From NCBI GenBank assembly GCA_003344405.1, contig NOWV01000001.1, positions 806,001 to 870,000 of the forward strand: a stretch of 64,000 nt of DNA, read 5' to 3'. The notes below the pieces were generated by a model, which worked only from the letters and a program-made list of their open reading frames with translations, was not told the origin of the DNA and made no database searches. Positions 1 to 12,319 of this stretch are shown here, in pieces; within the stretch, counting starts at the first letter, position 1; each line of letters begins with the position of its first letter. The position numbers and the translations under genes are program-made. This DNA comes from Trichoplax sp. H2 (Eukaryota > Placozoa > Uniplacotomia > Trichoplacea).

Positions 1-899
1 GAATGTTTACCCCAAATAATAATCAACATTATAAGGCATAAGATTAATTCTAAACCGCGCTGAATACTTTGGAAAGCCCACCATGGCCAGGCTTCAGCGT
101 AGCGAACAGGAGATAATACACTATAAACGCCAACCATAGCATAAATATGAGAAATACATGTTAAAAGAGATAGTATGGAGCAAGCGTAGATGGAATAAAT
201 TAAACGCTTTAGTGATTTATTAAAATCTTTGTCGTAGCCTTGAGCTTCAGTAACAAGATTGGTAGTAATTCTTTTCGCAGCAATAAAGTAACCAACCGAG
301 AGGAACAGGTTGAAAACGATATAAGTTCCTTGGCAAACGATCAATAAAACTTTGGCTTCCGTAAAGAATTGTACTAATAATTCAAGCAAGATGACAAATG
401 CAAAATTAATGATAATGACGATTGCAATATTTCGACTTTTATGAAAAAATGGCGGGGTCTTGTATTTTTTGGTAGTATCGAGCAACGCCAAGAGTAACAT
501 GGTAAATGCTGCAGTGAATGCTGGCAAACTTAATGCCCAGAGCAAGTGAAAAACAATTGGTAAAATAGACGGTCTTGATGCATAAGGGTCAATTAACAGA
601 GCACAAGATCGAGTTAGTGCACATATTGCCAAATTAGAATACAATGATAACGATAGTTGGCTATTTCTACCTCGATTTTGAAGGTTATCTTGGATTTTGA
701 GATAAAGCAAATATAGACATGTCAATAAGATCATGATATACGCTATCGATGTTAAATAAATGTGTATCGGCCATGCGGCTCGCCATTCTGGAATAGCTTC
801 TGAGAACTTTGGGACAATTTCTGGCCAAGGAGCTAAACTGTTGTTTACTTCAGTTTGAGTCGCCCTCTTGTTTCTGAGTAAATTCAAGTACAAATACAT
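1..899 (-). CDS. PRRT3/PRRT4-like seven-helix membrane protein (5' part, runs off left edge)
   Basis: Uninterrupted reading frame of 299 codons read leftwards and open at base 1, so the C-terminus is missing. The start is the ATG at 899-897; an in-frame TAA lies two codons upstream with no acceptor between. After a polar N-terminus with the motif WPIHIYL come at least five hydrophobic segments, roughly residues 50-70, 88-108, 125-145, 158-178 and 195-215. Between helices is the stretch LYSNLAICALTRSCALLIDP, followed by FHLLWALSLPAFTAAF; this pattern of a short loop, RSxALLIDPY and a proline-containing third helix is what I remember of the transmembrane core of vertebrate proline-rich transmembrane proteins 3 and 4. 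No signal peptide is obvious. Function is unknown in that family; a plasma-membrane or vesicle location is inference. The match is from memory of family sequence, so other orphan 7TM families remain possible. Confidence 0.6.
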   Translation of the reverse strand, partial: MYLYLNLLRNKRATQTEVNNSLAPWPEIVPKFSEAIPEWRAAWPIHIYLTSIAYIMILLTCLYLLYLKIQDNLQNRGRNSQLSLSLYSNLAICALTRSCALLIDPYASRPSILPIVFHLLWALSLPAFTAAFTMLLLALLDTTKKYKTPPFFHKSRNIAIVIIINFAFVILLELLVQFFTEAKVLLIVCQGTYIVFNLFLSVGYFIAAKRITTNLVTEAQGYDKDFNKSLKRLIYSIYACSILSLLTCISHIYAMVGVYSVLSPVRYAEAWPWWAFQSIQRGLELILCLIMLIIIWGKH

Positions 900-3800
900 T
901 TTTTACCCTTGATAGTATTTCTTATCGTGATTGCCACAAAATACCGAAATAGTTAAGATTGAATTTATCAATAATAAAATAAATGAAAAATATCAGTTAA
1001 TCTTGAAATTTATACTGGACACAAGTTAAGTTATACTAAAGAGTTTCAATTTTATATTTTAAGTAACAAAATTCCAATGGCAATGCCACAGCGTCTTTTG
1101 AGACTACGTCCAAATAATTCGATGATTAGTAGGGTTTATACCGAGGAAATCTTTCAATCTGTAAATGTTTCAAGCAAATTCTAGATGTAATAAGAATTGA
1201 ACTATTACTTAGAGTATCGAAATCAACGTTAGCCAGGTATTCAAAGACAAAACCACCCTACAGTTGTAGCTCATTAATAATGATGCAGGCTCGATCAGAA
1301 ATGGAAGTCTTATATCGCTTTCACGAGAATTATTAATAGCGTCTAGCTTTGATACAATAAGCGTATATAATTAATGATGGGTTGTCTTCGTAGAATAGAT
1401 GATATTGATTCAATAACTGAGGTGATGTAAGTTGGTATACAAAACGATAAGATCATCTAATAGTCTGAGATTTACACATCAAACAAGCTTATGAAATCAC
1501 TAGGCTGAATTTATCCTTTTTTAGAACATGATCTTTTTCTTCTTAATAATGTTTTGTTCTTTTTCAACTTGTACTCAATAGTCGCAGATGTTGGTCAGTA
1601 ACGTCTCCAATTTATCATTTCAGGTAGTCATATCATTAATTAATAATCAAACTTTTATTTATGTCATGTATATTAACTACAATGATGACATCACCGTTAT
1701 GTTTTGTCTTATTACCAAATAACAATAGCGATTGATTCATTAGTTAATAACTTGAACAATTCAATTGTCTTCTATTGTTAGATTGGAAGGCACCAAGTGT
1801 TGTAGAGAGGATAGCAATCACTCAGCCCAATCTATACGCAATGCTATAATCGCTGGCAAGTTATAATTAATCAGTACATTTTTCACGTAGTTTAATAGGC
1901 AACTACCGTGACCTCTCTTTCATTGAATCAAAACCAACGGTACTACCCACTTAATTGGCTGAAGGAGGCATTCATTTACATCGACATTTTTTATTGATAT
2001 TTGTTAATATTGATTAACTAATTATATGGGTACTGACCGCTCAAGTTGAACGGTTAGTGGAGAAAATATACAGTTGATTAGACACGCCCGAATAATGACA
2101 GATTTTTGTTATTCATATGTTCATCGATTGCGCCGCTATCCAAACGATTTTCTCATCGTCGATTGAAATAGTTGTTGTTAGGTCTTATTTTAATTGATAA
2201 ATGTCTATTTCATACTTATTCTATATTTACTTAATCAATCCAATACTTTTAAACCTTCCTCATTATGGTAAATTTATGGAATGTGCCCTATTGAATTCGG
2301 TTAAAGTTTACGCAATAGTAGCAGATAAATCACAAATACTAATTATATTATAATTGATATTTATATACCCTAATGGCGAACTAAGCTCAGACTTAATGCA
2401 CTAAGTAGTAGTTTCAGTATTGGGTCTATAAATTGATAGAAAGACTTGCAATATTGTTCATAAAAATAACTAGTTGTCAACGGATTCTTAGATATTTATC
2501 CATATATCTTGCCAAATCAAAAAGAGATTATAATTTAATGCCAGCATTGTTAGACAAACAGATTTCTGGTAATGGCCAATAAATTATAAATTCATTTCCT
2601 TTACACTGATACCCCAGATTTAATTGCAATCTGGTATTTTTATTCCATCGGATGTTAATTACCCTAGTTTTCGTATTACTACTGGAATACAAAAATAAGG
2701 AAGCTACTTATAAACGTAATAGAGCATACAATTTTATTCTTAACTCTTATTGTCACTAATGATTTCATTAAATAGCAAAGATAAAAAATTACATTCTTAT
2801 ACTAAAGATATTAATAACAATATTCTAGAACTACTTGGATGTGCGCTTATCTGGTAATACTTCTATCCATACCTATTTTACCGATTTAAAAACACGATAA
2901 TCTCGTAGTAATTTTTCAAACAGACATGAGTATGATAAGTAGCTGAAGTTACTATCGTAAGTCATATCTATTATAGTACTAATTTACATAGGAATATTGA
3001 TAACTGTAGGATAATTGCACAGAGGAAGCATTATTTATTCCAATGACGATTATTAATGATCAGTTAAGTTACAATTAATCACATCCTGTAGACTTAAACA
3101 AGTGAGATGGCTTTAATTTCTTATTAATGTTAGCATGCGTATATTATATTCCTTTTCTATAGCCAGCTTGAAAAATTTTATACTATTCGTTGGCATTCTT
3201 GAACTAGCAGCAATAGGATCGTCCATGATCAAATTTCCTACGGTAGAATTTAAACTTCTTTTTCATATATTTTTATTTAACAGACTTTGTCTCATAAGAT
3301 CAATTCCAAATATTCTAGGCCATTTATAGATTAAACTAAGATATAGCTTTTATAATTGTTAATGATATTGTTTATATCGAGCTTGTACTGCATTAAAATG
3401 ATTATCTTTGACAAATTTGAGGCTTATTTGTGATGCTTTGCTTTACAAACTATTTAAACAGTTTTAATTGAAGGTACAGTTCGGTAACTATGTATATTTA
3501 GTCGAGGTATCTTGCAATAGTAAATTTACCTTGCTGTTCTTGCTAATAATATAGGTCTCAATAATACATAATTAATATCACATTGCCACAACCAAGGTTA
3601 TGACACAAAGGGATAATATGAAATACGTAAGTGCGCTTTTCCTTTATTGATCTAGCAAATCTACCACGTAGCTATTGATTATAACTACCCTTCTAATACT
3701 TCTTTCAGTCCTGATATTATTGGTACTACTCTATTATTCCACGGATAATTCTTTGATCAACGCGTGCAACTTTACATTTAACTAGCTATTATAGCTCAAT

Positions 3801-6653
3801 TCAGCATCATTCAACTAGTCAATTACTCAAATCGGTACTATTTATTTATTTATTTATGAATAATCCCTAATACACAGGACTTACATCTTTCACTTAATAA
3901 ACAAATTATGCGATATAAATCTGTTATTGTCACACACATACTGTATATTCGAGTCTGTGAACAACGGTACAATGTTTACTTGCACTTCTTAAAATATGTC
4001 GATCGTAAAATATTGATGGTTATTAAGAAGGGCACTATTAATTATTTTGAAATATATCACTAACCAGTATCATCAGATAAACCCACAAATCATCTTGTTC
4101 CATACAAAACAAGAAGTCATGAATTTCGTCTGTGTACTTTGATGATACCTATACTATGTAATCACACTATTAAGGTATTATAACCAACTTATATTTCAGT
4201 TTGATGAGATATCCAGCTGATTTTAACTCGCAAATAGTCATTTTAAAAACAACGTGCTGATTCTAAAATATAATATCGTAATGTTTATTCGTAAAAATTT
4301 TATTCTACCATTCTTCTTCGTATTCATAATTATTGACGTAAACTAAGTATAATATTTTATTTTATACGTCATAATCAACTTTTAGATAGAAAAATAAAAT
4401 ATGTAATAGTTAAAGATCGTTTTAATTTAATTCCATTGCTGTCATCCATGACGGTTATCGAATAAGCCTTCACACAATTCGTTTATTTCGTTCTCTTTGT
4501 ATCTCATGTATTGTAATGAAGGCTTTTAAATGTATTAAGACTTCGTGGGTGAATTAATTCTTTATATATTAATACATACTTTAGGATAATGTATAATTTA
4601 TACGATAAAAATACATAGCAATATGTCTAAGCGACAACAGAATAGTTAGTTCTATTCACGAATAACTCGGTAAACTCTAACGAGACGGCATCATGTCTAA
4701 TTTTCTAAATCATTCTAAATCATTATAAATATTAAAAATGAACCCTACTGCAGCATCGTGATAAGTGATGATAATTTCAACCGATACTTAGTATCTTCCT
4801 TTATAAAGTATTAATCCTTCACCTCTGTCACGCGTCACACCCTCGATATTTCTGATATTTCTAATGAGGAAATATTAATAATTTAATTTATATATTAAAT
4901 TTGAAGCAATCTTATTAATATCTGCTATACTTATCTGCAAGAACTGTTAATTACAGTACAAGTTCTACCAGTCTGTCCGAAAAGATACTTATTATACAAG
5001 GGTTTAATCAGTTACTAGTAACTGTCGAATACTGTTGTGATTTTCTGACTTATTTGATATCTTTCACTATCCTTCGGTTCATTTAGTATACTGGATAAAT
5101 ATTAGAAATTAAATGGCCGATATCTTTATTAATTTAAATTGGATTATTAGTTAGATATTAGGTTAATAACGTATGTTTTCATAAGCTTACAGAGTTACTG
5201 TACTGTATTCGGTAACAATAACCTGATGTACTGTACAGTATAGTACTACTAGTATTAAACGGACTGTAGAAAATTGTCTTACTTTTGCAGTTGTTGATAT
5301 TTACCATTTCCGTTAGCAAGTGGTTGACTTATCTTGAATGCCTTCCTGATAGATTAAGTTCTATAATGATTAATAATTTTGTTTCCATCACCTTCAATTG
5401 TTGCTTTTATTTTGTATAATACGTTTGATGTACTGTACATCACCACACTGAATATTGTAATTTAAAATTGATAAATACTAAATGAATAATGAATTTTATC
5501 TGAAATAAATAGATTTGGGATAATAAAATAACAACATTGTTATGCTCTTTTAATATACCGTAGTCTATTCTTATTAGTAGTTGTTAGGCCAGGTACGCAT
5601 GTAGAATTGTGGGGACGTAAATTGGCGAAGCACGACAATATGGCGATATCGTACAGCCGGTACGGTACTGATTAATTATAAATTAGACAATACCCGTACA
5701 TTTAATTTAAAACAATAATGGGACTTTATTACTACTGCGATTTTAATCATTATAGCGCCCATTTAACGTGCTGATTAATCTATCACATTCTATATACCTA
5801 TTAAATTTATAAATCAAAAATCTATTTAATTTCGTATAAATGCCTTTAGGTACGGTACGTCAATAACATCTAGGCGGTCTACGACCATTATAACACTAGC
5901 TTTCTCTCCGAATACTATATGAACACCTGCTATGCTGCACCAGCATACGTGTAAGCAAAACCCTCTTACCAATTATTCGAAGGGAAATATTTCATTATGA
6001 GACAGTAAATTGATCTCGAAAGTAACGGTATCAGAATTAATGCGTTATGATTACCAATAGTGTTCGAATAAAGGCAACATAGTAATAGTCCAATACACTA
6101 GGACTATGAACGCATGGAATACGATTTTTATCAACTGGTGGTACGATTTAGAATAAAATCCCTTCATTGATTTGAAATATTGGCTACGGTATTTTGGATG
6201 TAATAATATAGGGGTAACCCTATCCCCAACATTAGCAGGGCCTTCACTGAATATATTTACCAAAACGATATAAAATTATAAAACTTAGAAACAGATCTGT
6301 TAAGGCCACATATACAGTATACTAAGGATTCAATGATGCTAACCTAATTATTCGAAAAATTTTATCAGATATCGGTCTTGAACCATTGAAATTGTATCAT
6401 CTGCTGACATGTCGACCGTTACTATCAGAGCTTCCCAAGGTAAATTCCCAACATCATTAAATTATCAATTTAAAATTTCATATCCCTTTTATCTAAACAA
6501 TATTTCATAATATCATTCTTTCCGTTAATAGTCCAGACTAATCCTTTTGCTATCTAACGATTTCCGGATGATTTGAAAACGTCATAAAATCAAATAAAAC
6601 TACAGATAAAAGTCGATTTTATTTGCAGATAGACAATTTACATATTGTAAAAA
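900..6653. other. Intergenic region, no gene recognised
   Basis: About 5.7 kb of AT-rich sequence with stop codons in all frames. The longest frames (64 codons at 3135-3329 on the plus strand, 70 codons at 6051-6263 on the minus strand) have no recognisable domain, flanking splice sites or neighbours that would use them. Isolated TACTGTAC-type palindromes occur near 5202-5246 and 5428-5443, related to the dense clusters farther right. A short TTTA run lies at about 3840-3856. I see no RNA gene. Confidence 0.6.
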
Positions 6654-8775
6654 CTAATCGTCCTTGTGGAACTCAAAATGTACGTCCTTGCCAGTTAATC
6701 TTTTATAAGCTGCAACAAATGCTTCTTTCTATTGAGTAAAACATACAGAACAGTATATTATTTACACATTAGTTTTAGAACATACAAAGTAACAGCCAAA
6801 ACTTGGTCTTACCTTATGTTCTAAATTTTGTCGTTCCTTTTCCTCCAAATATCTACAATGCACGTAACAAAAATGTTACTTACTTTACAGTCTTCAAGCA
6901 ATTACACATACCTTATATACTGTTGAAAATATAAAATCACTTACACTTTAATTAGCCTTGATCCGTCAATACGAACTAATGTTCGTTTTCCTATAATTTC
7001 TGAAGGGAATACCACATCCTCCAAGATTGAATCATGCACAGCCGTAAGAGTTCGGCTGGTAAATAAACATATTAACAACTCATTAATTTCTCGCTGTTAA
7101 ACTTGACGTGCGTTGCAAAGGTGCCAAGTGAAGAATTACATAAGAGCAGTTGACTACTCACCTTCTAGGCCTTGGCTGCTTACTTTTCCTTTGCTTTCTC
7201 GTAGGCTTTTTAAGGATACGACGCTATGAGGTAACAAATACATAATAACATAAGCAACTATAATTCACTTAAATCTCCCACTTGATAACATAGCTACATA
7301 ACAATTTACGTCATTAGCTGATGTACTACTATCCAATTATAATTACCTGAGCAACGATTACAACAGAGCTACCAGAGAACTTCTTTTCTAACTCACGAAC
7401 TAAACGAGGCTGTAGGAATTGAAAAAAAATTATGATCATGTTAATAACATCAAGTTGAGAGCAATGATCACTCTAGCCCAGCAATGGCAATACAGCATCT
7501 ATACCGACAATATATACGGGTAATAACTTTATCATTACCTGGATAACTTGAAATGAACGCAACTGAGGAAAAGGTACAGAAATAATGATAGCTTTCTTGT
7601 TTAGCACATCAATTTCCTAAAATAGCATAAATATTGTGTATTAGAACCTATTAATCTTTGCTTTAAGAATAATCTGTATATTATAGTTCAATATATATAT
7701 CTAACCTTAGCTGCAGAAATCTGTAATTCTCGAAGTTGGTTTTTCAAATCGGAATTCAGTTCCAGCTCAAGAATTGCCTAATGTTTACATATGGTTAACA
7801 AGTATTAGGACTGATAGCTTCTGAAAGCTACGTTAAATCGAATAACAGTCCTTCTGTTAGAAACTGGCTAAATCTAACATTATATTACTTTACGCATGAA
7901 ATCATTTCTGATTCGTAGTTAAACGACAGGCTGTGATAATTTACAAATGGATTTGCCTTTTCAAAACGACAAGTCAAGCCTTTCAGTATATTAAGGGAAC
8001 GGTTTGAAAAGATAGCTAAGTTGATACTGTAATATTGTAAAGATTTCATACATTACACATTTAGTTTCGCTAATAGCAAACAACCCTTGAACTAGTACAG
8101 ATTGAATGCCATTACTACGTTACTATTGCAAGTTGCAACATGGGGCACTATACAATAATAAGGTTATGATGAACCCTAAATAGCAATCTAGCAGCCTATT
8201 TATAAGTACAGTACGAAGTAAACCTTACGTTGACTACGATTTACTCATGGTAAGTAGAGATTCATGGCCTAATCAGAGACCATTAGTTCCTGGCCTAATT
8301 CAAAGTCGATAGGCGTAGTGCGGGTCTCAGTCTATCGTTGACTGAATATACAAGGGCAACTATCACTCATTTTTTATTTTGTCTTTAAAGCGATCTATTG
8401 ACGCTATCCATAGCGATCTCCGTTCTCTTAATACTTGAAAATCTGGTTGAGTTGGCATCCTAGCAAACTGCCATCAAATCAATGTAATCTTACTAGCAAA
8501 CATATTCTACTGTAGTAGTCTATCAACATCTTCCTTCTTGATCAGTTTGAGCGGTATGATCGATGATGTAAAAATCGGTGTATTATGACTGTTTCGTTGA
8601 CCTATTTTTATCTCTCTACCTAGCTTTGGATGCTATCCAAGATATAGCACAAAGTTCCTTATAAAATAGAACAGCAAATTAATGTCATAGCCTACAGTAC
8701 CTGAGCAACAGACTGCTCGAACTCATCGGGTTGTTCGTTATTGGGCTTGAGGATTTTGGCTGCGGCTGACAACAT
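6654..8775 (-). CDS. RPS7: 40S ribosomal protein S7 (eS7)
   Basis: Structural protein of the small ribosomal subunit. Eight exons, all with GT-AG introns and matching phases: 8701-8775, 7706-7777, 7539-7616, 7347-7409, 7162-7223, 6945-7055, 6813-6852, 6654-6728. Spliced length is 191 residues against about 194 in human. Recognisable stretches in order are [20 protein letters not shown] at the N-terminus, [20 protein letters not shown] across exons 2-3, [20 protein letters not shown], the basic [20 protein letters not shown], then [20 protein letters not shown] and, in the last exon, [10 protein letters not shown] before the stop. Intron 1 (7778-8700) is by far the longest; I looked for a box C/D snoRNA in it by eye and saw none. 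The start is the only ATG in exon 1 that gives the family N-terminus. A dense palindrome cluster begins about 300 bases upstream of the ATG. Confidence 0.97.
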
Positions 8776-9084
8776 GATGGCGTTGACTACCTATTCATAT
8801 TCAACAAGACGTATATAAGAAAATTTTAAATCATCCAACTACAATCGATGGATAATCTCAAGTGAAATTAATGTTAAAATTATTTTGTAGTAAAAAGGGA
8901 TGGATATGATGCCCCAAATAGCAGTAGGATGAAATTGTTAACGACATGCTAAAAAATGCTCATACCTTTTTCGGATCGCCACAAGGAAAGAGAACGAACG
9001 ACCACAATGCCTTGAGTAAGTAGGAAAAGGTTGGTCACGATTGGCGCAGGCGTATTCCTTGCCGCACGTGCAAAATTTGACGAG

Positions 9085-10570
9085 TGTACAGTTCAGTACA
9101 TGTACTGTGCACTGTACAGTACTGTACTGTACAGTACTGTACTGTACAGTACTGTACAGTATAGTATTGTGTGGTAATGGTACCGTACAGTACTGTACTA
9201 TATAGATCAAAACGGTTTGAACCGAACCGAACCTTTCTCAGGTCTACTGTACTGTACTGTACACTCAGTACTGTATTGCATTGGTGTTTTGCTGTTTTAC
9301 GTGTACCGTACTGTACAGTACATGATTAGAACAGTACTGTAGTTTCCACCTTTCCGGTACAGAAAGTACAGTACACCAATACTGCGTATAACACAGAACA
9401 GTACTGTACAGTGTACAGTGTATAAGTTACAGTACACATACTGTAGCCCAAGGTATACTGTACAGTGTACAGTACTGTTGTAATATTTTCTGTTGTACAC
9501 TCATGTACAGTACAGTATGTAGAGACGTACTGTACAACTCACAGTCAAGAAAACTATGTTCATTAAAGAAAGACAGAGAGGATAACAAGAGAGAGACGAG
9601 GTATAATCACTACTACCGTTAGCAAGAGATGCGCTCATTTATATAGCGATCTCTGAGCCTGTTGACAGGTATACACTGTAGTGCGTTGTGATACTCTAAT
9701 GATGCTTTAACGCATAATTAGTAGTTTCCGCCTTTCCGGTATAGAAAGTACTGTACACCAATACTGTCTGTAGGACTGTATCTACAGTACTGTACTGAAC
9801 AGTACAGTACTGTAGTCCACGACATACTGTACAGTGTACACTGTAGTGCGTTGTGATACTGTTAATGGTGCTACAAGTACACGTTGTACAGTAGTCTCAA
9901 TACAGTAGGTAGTAAAATATAATTACATGATGCCGGAGACTAATGTACTGTACAGTACTGTACTGTAGTCAACTACATACTGTACAGTACAGTACAGTTT
10001 GTCAGACTTACGGTATATTGTACTGTACACTGTACAGCACAGTACTGTATCGCTCGATTTTCTGTGTATTAAAAGCTGTTAAAATGAAAAATTCTTGCTT
10101 TGAAAGCCATACTGTACAGTTGTACAGCGACTAACTCAAGTGGCCTTTCTTTCTGACATTGTACAGTGTGCACTGTACAGCTCAGTATTGCTCGATTTTT
10201 CTGCCTATTAAAAGCTGTTAAAATGAAATATTCTTGCTTTGAAAGTCATACTGTACAAGTGTACAGTACAGCGACTAACTCAAGTGGCCTTTTCTTTCTG
10301 AATGCTTTACTGTACTGTACTGTACAGTACATACTACGGTACACGAACTACAGAATTGTACCGGTACTGGTACTGTACCTAACGGACTTACAGTACAGTA
10401 ATAAAGTTTCTCTTCTCTGAAACAGTTCTCTCTCGTCTCAGTCTAGAAGTAGAAAGACATAGTATTGCAGTTAGGATTAGAACCTGTCGTGCATATGTCA
10501 TACTGTCATACTGTAGAGTTAAGAAAATCTCGATGGTCATACAGTATACACTAGTATATACGAGTATAGA
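9085..10570. repeat. TACTGTAC palindrome cluster 1
   Basis: About 1.5 kb saturated with short self-complementary words built from GTAC steps: TACTGTAC, GTACAGTAC, TGTACA and their combinations, singly or as runs such as the one at 9088-9175. Because the words are near-palindromic, both strands look alike and long false reading frames with Tyr-Cys-Thr-Val patterns arise on each. Longer units are interspersed: AGTTTCC..CTTTCCGGTA.AGAAAG at 9341 and again at 9722, a CACTGTAGTGCGTTGTGATAC word at 9674 and 9839, and a unit of about 110 bases at 10052 and 10190. It has no coding potential I believe in. It lies just upstream of RPS7. It may be a local expansion, a non-autonomous mobile family or a protein-binding array. 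Confidence 0.85.
10052..10301. repeat. Two copies of a 138-base-period unit inside cluster 1
   Basis: GCTCGATTTT at 10052 recurs at 10190. In both copies it is followed by AAAAGCTGTTAAAATGAAA, TTCTTGCTTTGAAAG and AACTCAAGTGGCC, with a TGTACAGT-rich spacer that differs in length between copies. The unique words are better conserved than the palindromic spacers. Confidence 0.8.
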
Positions 10571-11521
10571 ACAGTAATTGGTAGAAATCTGTATGTTATC
10601 CATTTTCTGTATTTAAACCTACTGTATGATTTAACCTTCGACAGAAGATGAAACTACAGGGCATACTATACTACAGGGCATACTATAATTTTATAGTACA
10701 ACTGTAGACTGCATTTCTCTTCAATATTATTCAAACATGATGACAATCAAAACTAGGGAGTTCATTATTTTCAGTATTGCAATTTTTAAAGATAATAAAA
10801 GATTGGTTACGAAATGGTCTTCTACTGTATTACTGTACATTCATTCAATTCACATGACAACAAAGTTCCATTAAATTTGAATGTGATACCAAACAATAGT
10901 TTAATGATGATCATGACTTGATGAATTCGTAAAAATATCGATAAACATAGAAAAATTGATTTTTATATAGATCCATCAAACGGTAAAATCAATTTGTTTA
11001 GAAATTATTAGGATATTACAAGTAGCACTATCAACAGAACAATACAATAAGCTCCATTATATATCATATATAGATTTATGGGTATATATATAATACATTG
11101 ACTAAATAAACTGGCATTGAAATACAATGCGTTTGGTGCACTGTAAATAGTTCATACAATAATATTTTAATTTGGATGTCAAAGTGTGTCGCAATGAATA
11201 TCGGTGAATTGGATTGAAATATAAAAATCGATGGCTAAATTTCAGCAATAACAGTATTCATATCATACGGTATTGTATGCGATACATTACAATCAATGAT
11301 CATATCTTCAGGTTGATATGTACGTACACTACTGCAGCTAAGGTGGCATTGGGATAAGTTTTCCTTATAAATGTTTCTTAAGCCTGTTCAATAATATCCA
11401 GATATTATCGAATACACCGGTTAAATATTGAAAAAATTAGTTGAAATCTAGTCCATTGTTAATAGTATCATTCCGTAAGAGTTGGTGATATTCACAAATG
11501 CTATTATGACATCGTGACTTT

Positions 11522-11587
11522 TCAAGCCTTTCCATGGCTTAAGGAGCTGTCACTATCTTTTCTAATCATTTCTTCACGTGTTTCTTC
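11522..11587 (-). pseudogene. Duplicate of the terminal exon of adhesion GPCR A (orphan copy)
   Basis: This 66-base stretch encodes the same C-terminal tail ([21 protein letters not shown], stop) and has the same upstream acceptor (AACGCAG) as the exon at 12320-12385. The nearer copy is the one a transcript from gene A would reach first. The copy here lies beyond the N gap and would be a second, distal 3' exon or an assembly duplicate. Sequence is intact, so 'pseudogene' only means redundant. Confidence 0.6.
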
Positions 11588-11772
11588 CTGCGTTAAAAAA
11601 TCATAATGGAACATTCTATTATCAGGCCCACGTTTATTACTTTATTTATCCAAGATATTTAACTATTTATCGATATAATTTAAACTTTTTTATACAAATT
11701 ATTATACGGATTTCATCAATGAATATCGTGTTACATATGCATCAATTCTGCAATCGAATTGCATAGTGAATC

Positions 11773-11792
11773 NNNNNNNNNNNNNNNNNNNN
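11773..11792. other. Assembly gap (20 N)
   Basis: Run of exactly 20 undetermined bases joining the two copies of the repeated segment. The round number suggests a placeholder and not a measured gap. Confidence 0.99.
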
Positions 11793-12319
11793 CGTTTGGT
11801 GCACTGTAAATAGTTCATACAATAATATTTTAATTTGGATGTCAAAGTGTGTCGCAATGAATATCGGTGAATTGGATTGAAATATAAAAATCGATGGCTA
11901 AATTTCAGCAATAACAGTATTCATATCATACGGTATTGTATGCGATACATTATAATCAATGATCATATCTTCAGGTTGATATGTACGTACACTACTGCAG
12001 CTAAGGTGGCATTGGGATAAGTTTTCCTTATAAATGTTTCTTAAGCCTATAGTTCAATAATATCCAGATATTATCGAATGGCCAGCTGATAATCAAATAA
12101 TTCAGCTGCTATAAGCATGTATATTACGTCATTCGTATATATATATATTAAATCACATCAGGTTTATGAGATAGAGTCATGTGTAGTGTTAACGATTATC
12201 AACAATACTGTACACCGGTTAAATATTGAAAAAATTAGTTGAAATCTAGTCCATTGTTAATAGTATCATTCCGTAAGAGTTGGTGATATTCACAAATGTT
12301 ATTATGACATCGTGACTTT

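Noticed and set aside
3135-3329. 64-codon plus-strand frame with hydrophobic residues
   Set aside because: No homology I recognise, no splice context, length expected by chance in 5.7 kb.
8938-10603. Five or six open frames of 60-90 codons rich in Tyr, Cys, Thr and Val on both strands
   Set aside because: They are translations of the TACTGTAC palindromes, which read similarly on both strands and contain few stops; no domain, no splice partner.
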